Positions 22,563-34,760 of a stretch of 64,000 nt of DNA are shown here, piece by piece (within the stretch, counting starts at the first letter, position 1; each line of letters starts with the position of its first letter). Both the position numbers and the translations under genes were made by a program. Where the stretch lies: the NCBI GenBank assembly GCA_022747635.1, contig JAKTNV010000001.1, forward strand, positions 37,849,351 to 37,913,350. Reading direction: 5' to 3'. The notes beneath the pieces are model-generated. The model had not been told where the DNA came from, searched no databases, and saw only the letters and a program-made list of their open reading frames with translations. Source of the DNA: Hetaerina americana (taxonomy: Eukaryota; Arthropoda; Insecta; Odonata; Calopterygidae).

Positions 22563-23755
22563 TGAGGGTGGCCCCAGAAGTACCTGACCCAACAGAGAAA
22601 ACACAAAAATTTTGAAAAAAAATGTATTTTTCAACATCATTTCCTTTCAGCTCTATACACTTTTCCCAGAGATGTTCAATTCGTTCGATACCCTTTTTAT
22701 AATAAGAACTGTCTTGCTCCTATAAATAGCCAATAACTGCCGACATCACTTCTTCACGGTTGGTAAATCTTTGACCACCAAGGCATTTTTTCAAGGCAAG
22801 TTTGCGAACAGAAAATAATCCGAAGAGGCTAAACCTGGCGAATAGGGTGCATGAGGTAGCAATTCAAACTTTAATTTATGATTTTTGGCCATTGCAATAA
22901 CGGATTTGTGAGCTGGTGCAATGTCTTGATGAAAGAACACTTCTTAGCCAAATACGATCGCTTTTGCTTGATTTAGTTTTTAGTTTTTCCTTTTTCAAGA
23001 TAGCCAATAAAAATTATACCACGTGCATCCCAAAAAACTGACGCCATGACCTTGCCTGCCGATGAAACGGTCATAGCCTTCTTTGGAGCCGGTTCTCCCC
23101 CTTGAATCTATTGTTTTGATTGTTCTTTTATCTTGGGTGTGAAGCAATGGACCCATGTTTCATCCATGGTTATGAAATGGTGCAAAAATTTTGCTTTGTT
23201 GCCGTGAAAATTTACTAAACACTCAATTGAAATATTTTCACAACACTGGTTTTGCTCGAGTGTGAGCAAACCAGGCACTCATCTTGCGCACAGCTTTCTC
23301 ATGCCCAAATTTTCAGTTCATATGCAATGTACCACACTTTTTGAAATGCCTATTATGTCTGCTAGCTCACCCACTTTCAGGCTACGATCATTCAGTATCA
23401 CTTTGTGGATTTTCTTCACTGTTTCTGGAGTCGTCACCTCATTTGGTCAACCAATACGATGCTCGACTTGACAGCTCGTATGGCCACGTTTAAACTCTTC
23501 TACTCCATATTTTATTGTTGTAAACGAAGAAGGAGACTCAACTAGAGTAGAACCCAGATTATTTTTTGTATTGGTTGGGCTGAGGCCTTTCAAATAAAAG
23601 TATTGTATCACATAACCATGACCAATTTTCTCCATTTTCACAATTTCACTGAAAACATTCACTATTGATGGCTGCCAAACAATTACTGAACAACGTGGCA
23701 TTTTAAAACTTCAAGCATATGCTTTCTCCAATACTGACAATAATTTTTTTTTCCT
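22563..23755 (-). pseudogene. Full-length mariner pseudogene (family of 42236)
   Basis: The left end TGAGGGTGGCCCCAGAAGTA follows a TA. The minus strand carries a degraded transposase: MPRCSVIVWQPSIVNVFSEI at the start, KRGHTSCQVEHRIG, an HTH, TMDETWVH with the first catalytic Asp, and FWDARGIIFIGYLEKGK. Later parts are broken by stops and frameshifts. The 5' terminal inverted repeat near 23755 is not recognisable. It is the same family as the 42236 element, in opposite orientation. It lies in the large RhoGEF intron. Confidence 0.85.
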
Positions 23756-23804
23756 ACAGCTGAAGGATAACATTTTGTTCTCTAGGTGAGATTATAAGTC
23801 TTGA

Positions 23805-24080
23805 CTGGATGATGGTAGCCTAGTGGATAGTGCATTTGGCTACTGACCAGAGGGCTCAGGATCAAATTTCTGCATTTCCAGGTTTGCCTTATCAGCACAG
23901 GGGAATTTACTGGTCCCTTTATCCTGAATGCATTTGTGAATTTCACACAGAAATCAGGTTAGTATATGGTGGACTATCCCCTCACCTAGCAAACTAAAGA
24001 GCTTAGGGTTGCTTACTAAGGATGGGTATGACCTCTGTATTAGAATCAAGTTGCCCGAACAAAGAGCAGATAAATAAAAG
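23805..24080 (+). mobile_element. tRNA-derived SINE, degraded
   Basis: GATGGTAGCCTAGTGGATAG resembles a box A region, and GGCTCAGGATCAAATTTC is a degraded box B at the right distance. The body and an A-rich tail (AGATAAATAAAAG) follow. Confidence 0.55.
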
Positions 24081-24178
24081 TGTTTTTGTAGTTCCTTCCG
24101 TCTATCAACCACTTCAAGCTTTTGATCGCTAGTAACAAATTAATGGCAATAGTTTTCCATATATATATATCGTAATCT

Positions 24179-24350
24179 ACTGAACTTCAGAGTGGTTCCT
24201 GGGAAACCATAGGCACCACAGGAAAAGGATCTGACCCCTCTACCCTGATGTGTGAATTAAGCACACTGTTGAGCTTAATAATGGGTGAACTCCACCAAAA
24301 CCTACCAAACCAAATTTTCGGTTGATTATTGTGTTTCTGGTTTTTCACAT
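24179..24350 (+). mobile_element. SINE body, 5'-truncated (family of 40462)
   Basis: TACCCTGATGTGTGAATT, GCTTAATAATGGGTGAA and CGGTTGATTATTGTGTTTCT match the body of the SINE at 40462 with scattered differences. The tRNA head is missing. Confidence 0.7.
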
Positions 24351-24474
24351 AAATTGGTCGATGAAAAGCATTTATATAGTAATATTCTTTTCATTATAGG
24401 TACTATAATTAAATATGAATAAAATCATAAAAATTTAATATTAACAAGAGCAACATCTAGTCAACCCTTGTGTT

Positions 24475-24546
24475 CATAACCAGGTGGTTACCTGGTTATG
24501 GTCGTAAAAATTAATTTTTAATTAGTAGTAATTAATTTTTACGGCC
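24475..24546. repeat. Two adjacent hairpins
   Basis: CATAACCAGGT pairs with ACCTGGTTATG around a 4-base loop (24475-24500). Immediately next, GTCGTAAAAATTAATT pairs with AATTAATTTTTACGGC (24501-24545). They form a small double hairpin of unknown origin. Confidence 0.85.
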
Positions 24547-24854
24547 ATTTGAGTTTTCTTTCCCCATTCTTATTTAATTGAGAGGCCGTAGAGCTCACTA
24601 TTTCTTGCTGTACCAATAATTGTTGACTTCCACAAAAACAATATTTGGAAACAAGTATTGAAGTGAAACAATTATTAATACATATATTTCCACCACTTCA
24701 TCAATGAAATGCAAGTTCTCTTACTATTCTTTCTCCTTTTTTCTCTAGAGTTGTTTGGTTTGCCAGTGTACATAATTCTTTGCAAATGATATGCATTGTC
24801 ACGTCGCAAAACCACCAAATTTTGTAAACATATTTGGCTGGTTTTGATATTGAA

Positions 24855-25794
24855 CGAGGGCAGGCTGAAAAGTAATGCACACATGCTCATAGAGCGTGAA
24901 CAAAAACAAATAGCAAGATCAGGCAAAAAGTACATCGAAGTATAATTCTTAAGTTTCAAAATTATAAATTTATTTTTCAAAATAGTCACTGTTAAGGTTA
25001 ACACATCTCTCCAAATGAGTAACAAGTTTTTTCATTCCATCACTGAAAAACTCCCGACTTTTCTCAAATCCAGGACTTGGCAGCTGCCTTCACCTCATCG
25101 ACCAAGGTGCAATGATTACCCTTGAGGTGTCTCTTGAGTTGAGGACATATATAAAAATCACAAGGTGCAAGATCGGGGGTATAAGGAGGGTGTGGAATTG
25201 GTTCAAATTTCAGGTTTTGCAGAGCCTCTTCAGTGGCGCGTGAGGTTTGTGGATGCGCGTTGTCATGTTGTAAGATTATTGGCGCCAGGCTGTATTTACA
25301 TAACAAACTCGACATCGGAGGTATTTTAGAGTCTGTATATACTGAGAAGAATTTACCAATGCCCCTTGTTCCAGATAATCAGTCACATAAACTCGGTGAG
25401 CATTCCAAAACACAGTCAAAAGAAGTTTCATCAACAAATATGGCTTTTCCAGGCTCGCAACGACGAAATTTTACTACCCATCGGTTTGCAGTAGACCTAT
25501 CAACGGCATCGTCACCACACACAGCCTTTAAACAATGATGAATCTCATCAGGAGTCAATTTTTTAGTAGCTAAAAATTTGATAACAGCATGCTGTTTGAC
25601 TTGCGTTGACATAGCACTGGAACACGGCTCCATACTTCCGCCTATCGAAATACACTGGATGAATGAAACTACCTCAAACCTCCAAATACATGTTGAAGGG
25701 GAATGTTACTTCCACATGCCACTAGGAGTGCTCCTGAGGGTCATTTTGTTTGTGGTCTACAAGCATGTGTGCATTAGCTTACGGCCTACCCTCA
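24855..25794 (-). mobile_element. Mariner element with internal deletion (third family)
   Basis: The ends are imperfect inverted repeats: GAGGGCAGGCTGAAAAGTAA on the left, and the right end reversed reads GAGGGTAGGCCGTAAGCTAA; both continue AATGCACACATGC. The minus strand gives the N-terminal HTH region (HAVIKFLATKKLTPDEIHHC, then DRSTANRWVVKFRR), then jumps to LLLTVFWNAHRVYVTDYLEQ. It continues with ILQHDNAHPQ (second catalytic Asp) and PHPPYTPDLAPCDF (third). The segment with the first Asp is deleted and the frame is broken. It is non-autonomous. Confidence 0.88.
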
Positions 25795-26032
25795 TGCATT
25801 GCTTCTATCTTGAAAAGCCTTAATAAGGATAGAACTACCCTTTCTTTAGTTTGAGCTGAACAATTATATACTATATTAAAATACATGTGGTATACAGTTT
25901 TTATGTTCATGCATCAAAGCACACACCATGGAAAAAATGTAAGCCATGAATATATTAAAAAAATCACACAGATGGCAGTCGGGTTGAGAACATAATAGAT
26001 TATCACTGAATGGTTTCAAAACAGAGGGGATA

Positions 26033-26317
26033 CCGTATTTTCCCATCGATAACGCACGCGTTATCTATACAAAAATGTTCAGAAGATCGAAAAAATGACG
26101 ATGCGCGTTATGTAATGAAAATTGAAAAAATCCAAACATAGACGTATTTTTACACACTATATATAATTTTTACGCGAATATATATATACGTACGTATATA
26201 AAATTCGCGGCATCTATACACGTTCAAGATAACTATGAAGCCCTGGGCGCGCGGTATCTATACAAATTCATAATAACTACGAAGTTCTGGATGCGCGTTA
26301 TCGATGGGAAAATACGG
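26033..26317. mobile_element. MITE with TA target duplication
   Basis: The left end CCGTATTTTCCCATCGATAA, continuing CGCACGCG, is repeated inverted at the right end; at least 24 bp are perfect. TA flanks both sides (26031-26032 and 26318-26319). The 285-bp interior has repeated GCGCGTTAT and TATCTATACAAA motifs but no ORF. This is a non-autonomous DNA transposon of a TA-inserting superfamily; the family is not identified. Confidence 0.85.
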
Positions 26318-26319
26318 TA

Positions 26320-29300
26320 ATTTTAATTATGTGTTGTGACTGATTTTACTGTTAGGGGTCATATCGAGCTTAAAGTAGTTTTGCATAAATTAATACATCA
26401 GCTTAATTACCCTAAGCAAAATATGAATGAATTGAAAATATGGGAACAAATCAGTGCCATCAAGGGTTAGACATTTCCAGCCAACTTAACTAAAGCACAT
26501 ACATTCTCTCCCATATGAGAATTTATTACAAAAAAATTAAATGATATTGATAAAATATTTTGCTCAAAAGATGCTTAAGCAAAAATGATTCTACCCCATG
26601 AACAACTGACACTGTAGAGCCACAATACATTGGATAATCATGTCAAAAATACATATTTACTATCCCAGTGGGTAATTACGCAATAATCTTACTCAGTGGC
26701 GGATTCTAAGCTATAGTTCTTGAAGTTGAAAGAACTGCATAGGCCCCACTTTATTTAATATTATTAAGATTAAAGGTTCAACCTGTTCCCTCAAAAAATT
26801 GGAACTGGCAAAGGTGAGAAGCGACAAATTTGAACGAATTGAACATTCATTCACGACAAGACTTCCGTCAGATCATGTTAAGTTACTGATTTAGAACCCC
26901 GTTTTATAACCGTGCTCCGTCAGTGACTCTAAGTTCGGCCCCCAAATGCCTATCTGACAGACTTTCACTGGCGAGGCTTAAAATAAATCTGCACAAATAT
27001 AAATTAAGGAGTTCGGCACATAAAAAAAGCGCAACCCTAACATACAAGAAACAGAAATACCCGAGATTTTAAGGATGTCCACATAACGTGTTTTAGTTAG
27101 CGTGAAACTCGGTAAAAGAAATCCTATCACTAGTAAAGCGTCACACCTCTATAAAACGCAAACCTCACGAGTACACGCAAAATGCTAAGTGCAGAGGAGT
27201 GATAATCCCAAATACGGAGGTGTCGCACCACTACGCGCTCCACTTTTAACTCGTCGGGAAGACCTTGAACTAAACCTGTACGCAATTGGGTGCATGGACT
27301 GGATCAGGCGTAACCATAATCCAAGCGATACATCCCAAATTTACACAATCTGATATATATATTGCGACCTGATTATGTTCGCTAACTATTTTAAATGCTG
27401 GGTTTACGCGTGATTGATAACATTTGGCTATCAATGAGTATTCCACAAAATTAACTTCCAATACCGGTATTAGAAATATATTTTCGATGTTTTCCGTACA
27501 TTTAAGGATAACAGACAAACGCAATAAAAACCGCAGTTAATGAATCTTGCAATTCTGAAAACACAACGTAATTCCGAAATTAATATTCGAGGAATAATAA
27601 ATTGACGCAATTTCCATCCGGAGCCACTTCCTGATTACATTTCCTAATCCAGTTGTGCGTACGCATGCACACTTACTTGGTAAAAAATCCTTCTTCACTT
27701 TATTTTGCATTATAAATTATCCTGAGCTATAAGATTTATTTTAAAGTTGCCACTTGCCATTCAAATGAGAAGAGTACGTGCCTCTTTTTATCATCCACAT
27801 AAGATTACCCTTTATTGTTTCGGGGACCAATTTGGAGGGCTTTTATGTGTTTCAGTATATGACTCTACGGATATGACACGAGGGATTTGATAGTATTTAT
27901 CACTTCATGGTAAGAAATGCATAGCGTGCTACATGGCATCACACAAATATCAACATTAAATTTAAAGTATATTGGTATTAACAACGGTGATTATTATCTA
28001 TAATGTATATATCTAGCATTAGGACACACGATTGAAGCAAATAGAAGTAACAAATGAAAGGACAATATTAAAAATAATCCGATTCCACACTTGAAAACAG
28101 CCTAAAGCCGTTTCTGTGCAGTGACATTACACGAGACCTGAGAGCGAGATAACACGCCCGCATTCCCTAATGAAAGTTGAGGATCACGTTCAAGGTTCTC
28201 GGTATCCATATATACGGAGTCATAAACGGTATCAATATACCAAGGAATTTTCTTGACGCTCATAAAACTACGGACGTCGAAAGAAGCACAATGGGCATCC
28301 ACCTGGTAACATCGTTAACTATGTTACACGATTAATCAAAAAATATACTTTCACAGAGACGAAAATGTGCAACGAACTGACTACATGTGAATTTGTTCAT
28401 TAAAATGGTTAACTACCAATATAATACGTTCTTTGAATTATTATTCCCTAGAAATCCCTAAAGTAACCCGATAAATATCTCTCCCATAGTTTAATATCAG
28501 TTTTAAACGCCAAAGAAATTGATCCGACTGGTCCGACTTGAGAGTGAACTATGAAATAAAATTCACGAATAACCGAAGATGTTTGGTCAAGCTCTCTGAA
28601 TTTTCAGTTAAAAATGATATCGCACTATAGTAACTGTAGCTGCTGCAAGCCTATTAGATGTTATTACTTTAAAAGGTGGACGACGATTTGAACAAGGACA
28701 GCATTTGTTGAAGCACAATTCTTACATTTACATTCGTAAGCTTTTACTTCCATTCATATAAGAAAAAAATTGCATAAGATCCGTTAATACGTACACATGA
28801 TACTTAGTCGATAGGGCGAAGAGAATTTCCATTGACTCTCATACAGCTGCCGTTGCAAAATTCACCCTGTGACTACGAAAGTAGTAATATTAGTTTTGGT
28901 TGCAGTTAACAAACTTTCCTCTTTTGCTAAGGAATATTACGAGCAGCTTATATTACTGGATTATTTTGTTATTTTGGTTAGTTAACACTAATTAAAAATG
29001 AATTAGTCTTCATTCATACCTTTCTCAACAACTAGAACCCATATCTTATTTGGTCGATCGAAATGACGAAGCACTTGATACTTAAGGTGGCATTCACGGA
29101 TTCGTATTACAACGATGTCTGGAATTAATTAACTCACCATTCTCATTGCTCCGTCAAATAAACAAAAATATAACGTAGTGATAATTTCGCCTTGGGCTTG
29201 CAACGCTTGTAATTATTTTGAAGACAGAAATTTAATCAAGTTTAATAAGTCGGTGTAGTTCAATCACACAGACCCTTGTAAAGACAAAAATACTCTCTAC

Positions 29301-30851
29301 ATCAACCACGTCTACTTTTCACAATGTTTCGTTCAGAATATACTTAATCACATTAAACACTGTCTTGTGTGGTAATTGTTTAGAGAAACGGGTCTCTGCC
29401 ATGAGGTATGGATATCATCGGAAATCATTAACACGCATTATGTTGCTATCAAACAATTAACATATAATGTACACACACCGCCTTTCTATTTGCATTATTC
29501 TAGTCGCGCTAATGAAACGGGTTTAACTTTTAAAATCATCACCACATTTGCCAGAAATACAGTTTGCGTCTTAAGCAATATTATTTTTCCTTTTTATTTA
29601 CCCCGTTTCCTAACCGACTATTCTAATAAAATACAAAAATAATTATAAAAGCTTTGTAAAATGTATAAAATTCATTTACTTTTCAAATAATTCTCATACT
29701 GTAAATACCGACCAAATACAGTTAATTAATTGGCCAGGATTAACATTCACCACGGGTGACTGTCCTCTAATACGCTTCATAACTTAAAGGACTATTAAAA
29801 CTCCAGTATTTTTCCGTGACATTACGGTAGTCAGTAAACTAACGTCAAAAGTTTATAATTACATAAAACTTTTACATAATAATGAAGCCGGTGATGATTT
29901 TACAGCTAACAGTAATCGCTGAAATTCACTTTTAACAGCAATGTTGTACAGCGCTAATATTTAGAACGGGATAAAAGCTATAACTAAAATTATCGAAGTA
30001 CCTGAAATCATTCCGGCAGACGCATCGCTTTTCCCTGTAATATAATATCAACTGCTTGTCATTTCTTAAATTAGTTACATTATGGAATATAACATCATCA
30101 TTAAAAGTGTTTAGAGGCTTAATTAGGCAACTGCTTTCCCTATCAATCATATAATGTAAATATATTACCAAAACCGCAAGATAACATTTCATTTTTGGAA
30201 TATTTCTCATGAAATTTGCACACTGAAACATTAAGAGAAGAAATGCTATTCACGCAAAATATTGTGCGAGAGAAAAGGTGGATCGCAGTTAAATCAATGA
30301 TCCAGTGAAAGCTTTAATGGTTACAATCAATTCATACTAAAATTTTAAATATGACTTACTAGCTACCAGTTGCTACCATAGAAAATGGTATCATTCTTTT
30401 CATGCGAGACAAAATAAGAGTTTTTCTTTCCGAGGAAACAATAAATACCCACTCCAAAATAGTCCAGCAAAAATTCCATGAATACAAGCTCGGGCATTGT
30501 GGTCAAAAGATTTTACGTTTATAAATGCCACCAAAGAGAATAAGTGAAAATGGAACAGGAACTAACGGACGATCGGCTCATTCCACAAGATTGCAAGCAA
30601 AGCCGAACAACTGTATTCCAGTCGATCCAAGCCTCAAATAAAATTGAAAATCAAACGCCCATTGCATAAATGCAGGGCACCGTGATGTTCTAGTGTTCAC
30701 GTAGCTCCAATTCCAACTCGCCGCAATATTCCAGCCAAGCAGGTTTCAGACGTCACCGACTCCATGTAAACATCGCGATCGGGTTGGTAAATAAATAAAA
30801 CACGCCCTCCTGAGTGAAGGGAAATTACTTGCACAATGGGGAGCAACTCAC
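26320..30851. other. Large RhoGEF intron, 5' part, nothing recognised
   Basis: About 4.5 kb hold no element, RNA or exon that I recognise. From about 27000 CpG becomes more frequent than in the rest of the intron. No clear exon with matching splice signals was found. Confidence 0.45.
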
Positions 30852-31142
30852 CTAATATGGGGTAATGCTTGGAGCCGGGTGAGTGTGGAGTGACGCTGAT
30901 GGTGGGAACCAGAGGCCCGCCACCACAACCACCAGCGATCTTGTGCTGTGGTGCCGCCATGGTGTTGGTGCTGGCGGCGTGTGGGGCGGGTGTTATCGAT
31001 GCCTGTGACTGACCCAGCTCTCCCCCGGGCCCCCCGCCCGACGACAAGAGGATGTCAGCGGAGGAATCGGTGGCGGAAGACGCCAAGTAATCCGTAATCA
31101 CGTCTTCGTCGCTCTCCTCTGCCGCGCTGTTCGAGAACTCAT
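30852..31142 (-). CDS. RhoGEF exon A (first recognised coding exon)
   Basis: This 291-nt exon runs from a CCAG acceptor to a GTGAGT donor. It starts with two bases of a split codon and ends after one base. The product begins EFSNSAAEESDEDVITDYLA and continues Ser/Gly/Ala-rich to SPGSKHYPIL, so it is probably disordered and acidic. The next exon's first two bases complete a Glu codon (PIL-E-DSLQQL), which supports the 13.4-kb intron that follows. An ATG at the exon edge is out of frame with this reading and is not the start. The exon is GC-rich and lies at the edge of a GC-rich island, so the transcription start is probably not far upstream. Confidence 0.8.
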
Positions 31143-31222
31143 CTGGAACGAGGAGAGGAAACGGGCGGGAGACGGACGGTGAAACGCGCGATCAATGGCT
31201 TGCCCAAACAGATCGAACGCAC

Positions 31223-31240
31223 GCACACACACACACACAC
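31223..31240 (+). repeat. (AC)n microsatellite
   Basis: About nine AC units occur next to RhoGEF exon A. Confidence 0.95.
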
Positions 31241-34200
31241 TTCCACAAACACAAGTGCGGGCGCAGGGGGGGAAGCAAGGGGGGGTCCGAGGGAAAGGGG
31301 AAACGATTGTGCATGTTTTAGCCTGGGGGTTTAAGAAAGAAAAACCGGGAAACCAAAACGCATCCTTGTCCACATTTGCTCACAAACACATGAAGGCGCA
31401 CACTCGGAGGAAGCACGCAGTCGTGTCGCAGGATAGCGATGAGGCATGAGAGGGGAGTGGGGGGTCAGGGGATACGCGTGCGGGTAAGAATGCGATTTCG
31501 GGAATGGTTCGCCGCCTTTGAACGGAGGAAGCGGGTGGTGGCTAGGGGAGGGAGGAAGGGTTATGCACGCGCAAAAGGAAGGGGGGGGGGAGGAGATATC
31601 ACTCCAAAAACGCTTGAACCTTCTGCTCACATCGAAGGCGGGGCCGACGACTCGCTCGACGGCGGGAGGCGGCGTCGTCTCACGCCGCGATGCCCTGGAA
31701 ACCGTGCGTGCCCGCCCGCGGAAGGAGCGAAGTGCGAGTTCCACCAAACGTCCGTGCCCGCGCTGCGGGACATGCGTGCCAGCTCGGGCCCCATATTTTC
31801 CGACGCTGGGAGCGCCGGGGAAGGCGGACGATGAGGACTGGGATTCCTCGGGAAAACGTCCTCGCTGGACGCCGCCGCTTAAGAGTTCGTGAGGTTGGGA
31901 AGGGGTCGCGGGAAGCGGGGGGGACGGGATAAGGCCATCATTGTCTCCGCGTACTGCGATTTCTTTTCTCCCGAAAACAACTGGACCCGAGAACGGTCAA
32001 GTTGACGGTGGCGACGAGAATTAGCTTTAAAAAATTAACCGTGCTTAACTTCCTCCGTTCTTCAGGTTTGAAACCTGCGTAGGGGGATTGAGGTGAGAGA
32101 CGAAAGGGGATTTTATGAAGGAGGAAGGGGTGCGGAGGGGGTCGGTTCGACTGACGGCCAGCAGCGGTGATGGGGGCTATTGATTTCGTGATTCCCCTCC
32201 CTCCGCCGTCCACACTTTTCCAGGTGGAATTCCCCTTCCGCCTTGCAACGCACACGATCCGACACCGCACTCCTCATCTATCCCCCACCCCTCCGCCGCC
32301 CCTCAGGTTCCCACCCTTCCCATCTTCTTCCTCACTCCCCTCTGGTTTTTATTCCTATCGACGGAAATCTTGTGACGACAACAAACCCTGTTAAAGGACT
32401 TCATCGAACGCTGGCGTATGCGCGCTACAGGTCATCGGCAAATCGTCCGGGACCGTCCACTTGCGCCTGCCTACCGCTTCTACTCGCCTATCCGTGGAAC
32501 GGAGAAATCGGGGGTTACTCAAAACATCCACTCCCCCTGCCGACTCCCCTCCATCGCCGCTCCTTCTCCCCGCTCCTCTCACTGCGTTCGCCACGAAATG
32601 ACGTCAAATCGAGGAGGAACACACACTTTGCATCCTCGAATCAATTATTCATAACCTTCCTCCCTGAAAACGACATCACTGAGTATCTTAAAAAAACTAA
32701 ATGAAGGTCGTTTGATCAATCGATTTCCTTCCCCTCAATGTCCACCTTTCTATACGTATTATCTTTACTTCCCTCACCATCCATCGTGCTCCGAATCAAA
32801 TTTTTAACGAGACATCAGGCAATTCAACTATAAAAACCGTTTAGACGAGGCTCACAACTTGTTTGCGCCCGTCCGGTCAATAAAACCGACATATCTCCGA
32901 AAGCGCTCGGATTGGGAAGGCCGGGGAGGGGGGATGAGAGGAGAGCGACCCTTCCCCAACGATCCACATCCACCCCCATGCAGTCATTTTAAGCAAGTAC
33001 ATTGGCGGCGACGGCAGAGAACCATGTCGATCACGAATCGCTCGGGGCGATCTCCGACATCACGAAACCTTCCGCTCCAGGGGCCGTGGGGAGATATAAG
33101 TCGGCGGAGGAGGAGGGAGGAGGAGAAGGCGGTGGTGGTTGCACCGCCATTCTTCCGCATCGAATCCCGTCAGAGCGCGGCGACAGGCCGTGCGGGAACC
33201 GCCGCCCGACTACCACGCAGAGGAGGAGAGTGGTACGGAAAGCCCCGATCGACTAAAAGCACCCCGCCGGCGTAAGCGACCTAGGGGCTGACAATCCACC
33301 TTTCCCCGTCAGAAATCCCCGGCCATCATCCTGTTCCAGGCTGGGGGGGGGGGGAAATACCCGCCCAGGTCTGGAGTTGGTCTATGGAATGGAGAAGGTT
33401 ACGAAGATGATTCTCAACCCTCCTGAGGACCAACTTGTTACACGAGGATCCGCCTTCATCGCCCACCCACCCCGCCAGCCGCGACCACTCCAAATGTGAT
33501 GTCGAAGGAGGGAGGGCTCTTGGGTGAAAAGGGCAACGTCGGGGGCCACACCTCTCGAGACGAGGGCATTGGTGGGAGGAGTTCCACTGAGGGAATAACC
33601 CACAAGGGAGCGCCAAAAGGTCTCCGGAGGATATGGTGGTGGTGGCGTTACGCCGCGCGCACGATTTGCGAGTTTTAACAAGGGAAAGCGGGGGTGCTAC
33701 TCCCGGGCATAGCTTGGGTCCTGGGCCTGGGGTCCGCGTCTGACGATCGATCAGGGCAGCAGCAGCAACAGGAGAGATAGAGGAGGGATGGATGGAAGAG
33801 GAACGAGGAGAGAGGGAGGGACAGTGGATACGGAGGAAGACGGGGAACAGGGATGCTGCGAAGGAGCGAGGGGGATGCCGGGGGAAGGGGGAAGCTCTCG
33901 CCCTGAGCCAAGGCCGAGTGCCATACCCTTCCTCGCCACTTTCCCCTACCCGCCCCATCCGCCAACTCTCTCCCGACTCTCTCCCAAACCCCACTCCCTC
34001 CATCGCCTCTTCTCCCTCATGCCAACCACCTGCATTTGTACACTGTTGCACCCGGCTCCCACCCCTGGGGAAGGCGCGCCTCTCCGACTGCCGCCCCTTC
34101 CCCGCTCTTCTGGGCAGCCATAACATCTATCCGAGGACAAAATACCTTAGCATGCCCTCATCTCCCCATATCCTCCCCCCCCCCAGAGTTACCTCACCCC

Positions 34201-34760
34201 TTCGATCCCATCAATAGCGCACGCCTCATCTACTTCATTTTTCATACTCTCCCCCGTCTCAAAGGGATGCACGAACGGAGGAGAGCTTTTCTCCGCTCGT
34301 GCTGAAGAGGAGTGAATCACCCCACTTCCCCCACGCCATTCCTCACCCCATGCGTGTATGCATACACATCTCACCTCCCGACGCACATCGTTACCGTCAA
34401 CCCTTTGGGTGACGCCCGAGAGCACCCTCGGGGACTAAACCGTCCGTGAACGGGGAGAGACGAGTGGGAGACGAGAGGAGCGCTCGTGTTCGTCAAGGAG
34501 GCGAGAAAAATGGGTGGAAAGAGTCCTCTCTTGATATTCTTCTTTTCGCTCGCGGCAAATTAAGATTTAAGGCCATCGCCGCTAACTTCACTCGCATGGT
34601 ATATACCTCCTGCCTCTCTCTTTCCCTCAGCCGATTCCCCGTCCTAATGAGAGTTTTTTCGGGAGGCGATTTCACTATCCACGGTTTTCTTTTCGAGGCG
34701 CGCCCTCGAAAAATCAATAACGCTTACCATTTTGCGCAATAAAGTTCTCCGTTGAGCTCG

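Larger units (their letters stand above)
854..31142 (-). other. Lbc/AKAP13-type Rho guanine nucleotide exchange factor gene, partial (13 exons)
   Basis: Thirteen exons were joined by hand from splice sites; every junction is phase-consistent and the join gives about 572 codons without a stop. Order of content: an acidic, Ser/Gly-rich N-terminal region; a Gln-rich predicted coiled coil; Ser-rich linkers with an RRRSWTALG motif; a poly-alanine tract; a basic RKRGSIFFRKKK stretch; then a C1 zinc-binding domain (about residues 461-506) and a YSQWKRVATKLGV segment. A basic stretch directly before a C1 domain with SKPLTNKP is characteristic of the AKAP13/ARHGEF2/ARHGEF18/ARHGEF28 group, which activate RhoA-type GTPases through DH-PH domains. 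No DH or PH sequence is visible, so the catalytic half should lie left of position 1. The start codon was not found. The family call is firm; the exact orthologue is not. Confidence 0.85.
30852..34760. promoter_or_regulatory. GC-rich, CpG-dense island, probable RhoGEF 5' region
   Basis: Base composition changes sharply to GC-rich with many CpGs between about 30850 and 34760, unlike the AT-rich rest of the window. RhoGEF exon A sits at its left edge, reading out of it on the minus strand. This suggests an unmethylated promoter/first-exon region, but I found no convincing TATA box, initiator or start codon in frame with exon A. The long open frames here are low-complexity products of GC-rich DNA and are not called as genes. 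Confidence 0.5.

Noticed and set aside
31098..31142. ATG at the 5' edge of RhoGEF exon A as the translation start
   Set aside because: It is out of frame with the ITDYLA reading that joins in phase to the next exon, and it ends after 14 codons.
31331..33275. Many overlapping open frames on both strands (about 80-150 codons)
   Set aside because: They overlap one another in all frames, are rich in Arg/Pro/Gly and lack splice-consistent neighbours, so they are composition artefacts.
33326..34126. 266-codon minus-strand open frame in the GC-rich island
   Set aside because: Its sequence is low-complexity (Pro/Ser/Arg/Gly runs), long open frames exist on several frames of the same DNA, and no domain is visible; it is expected from GC-rich composition.
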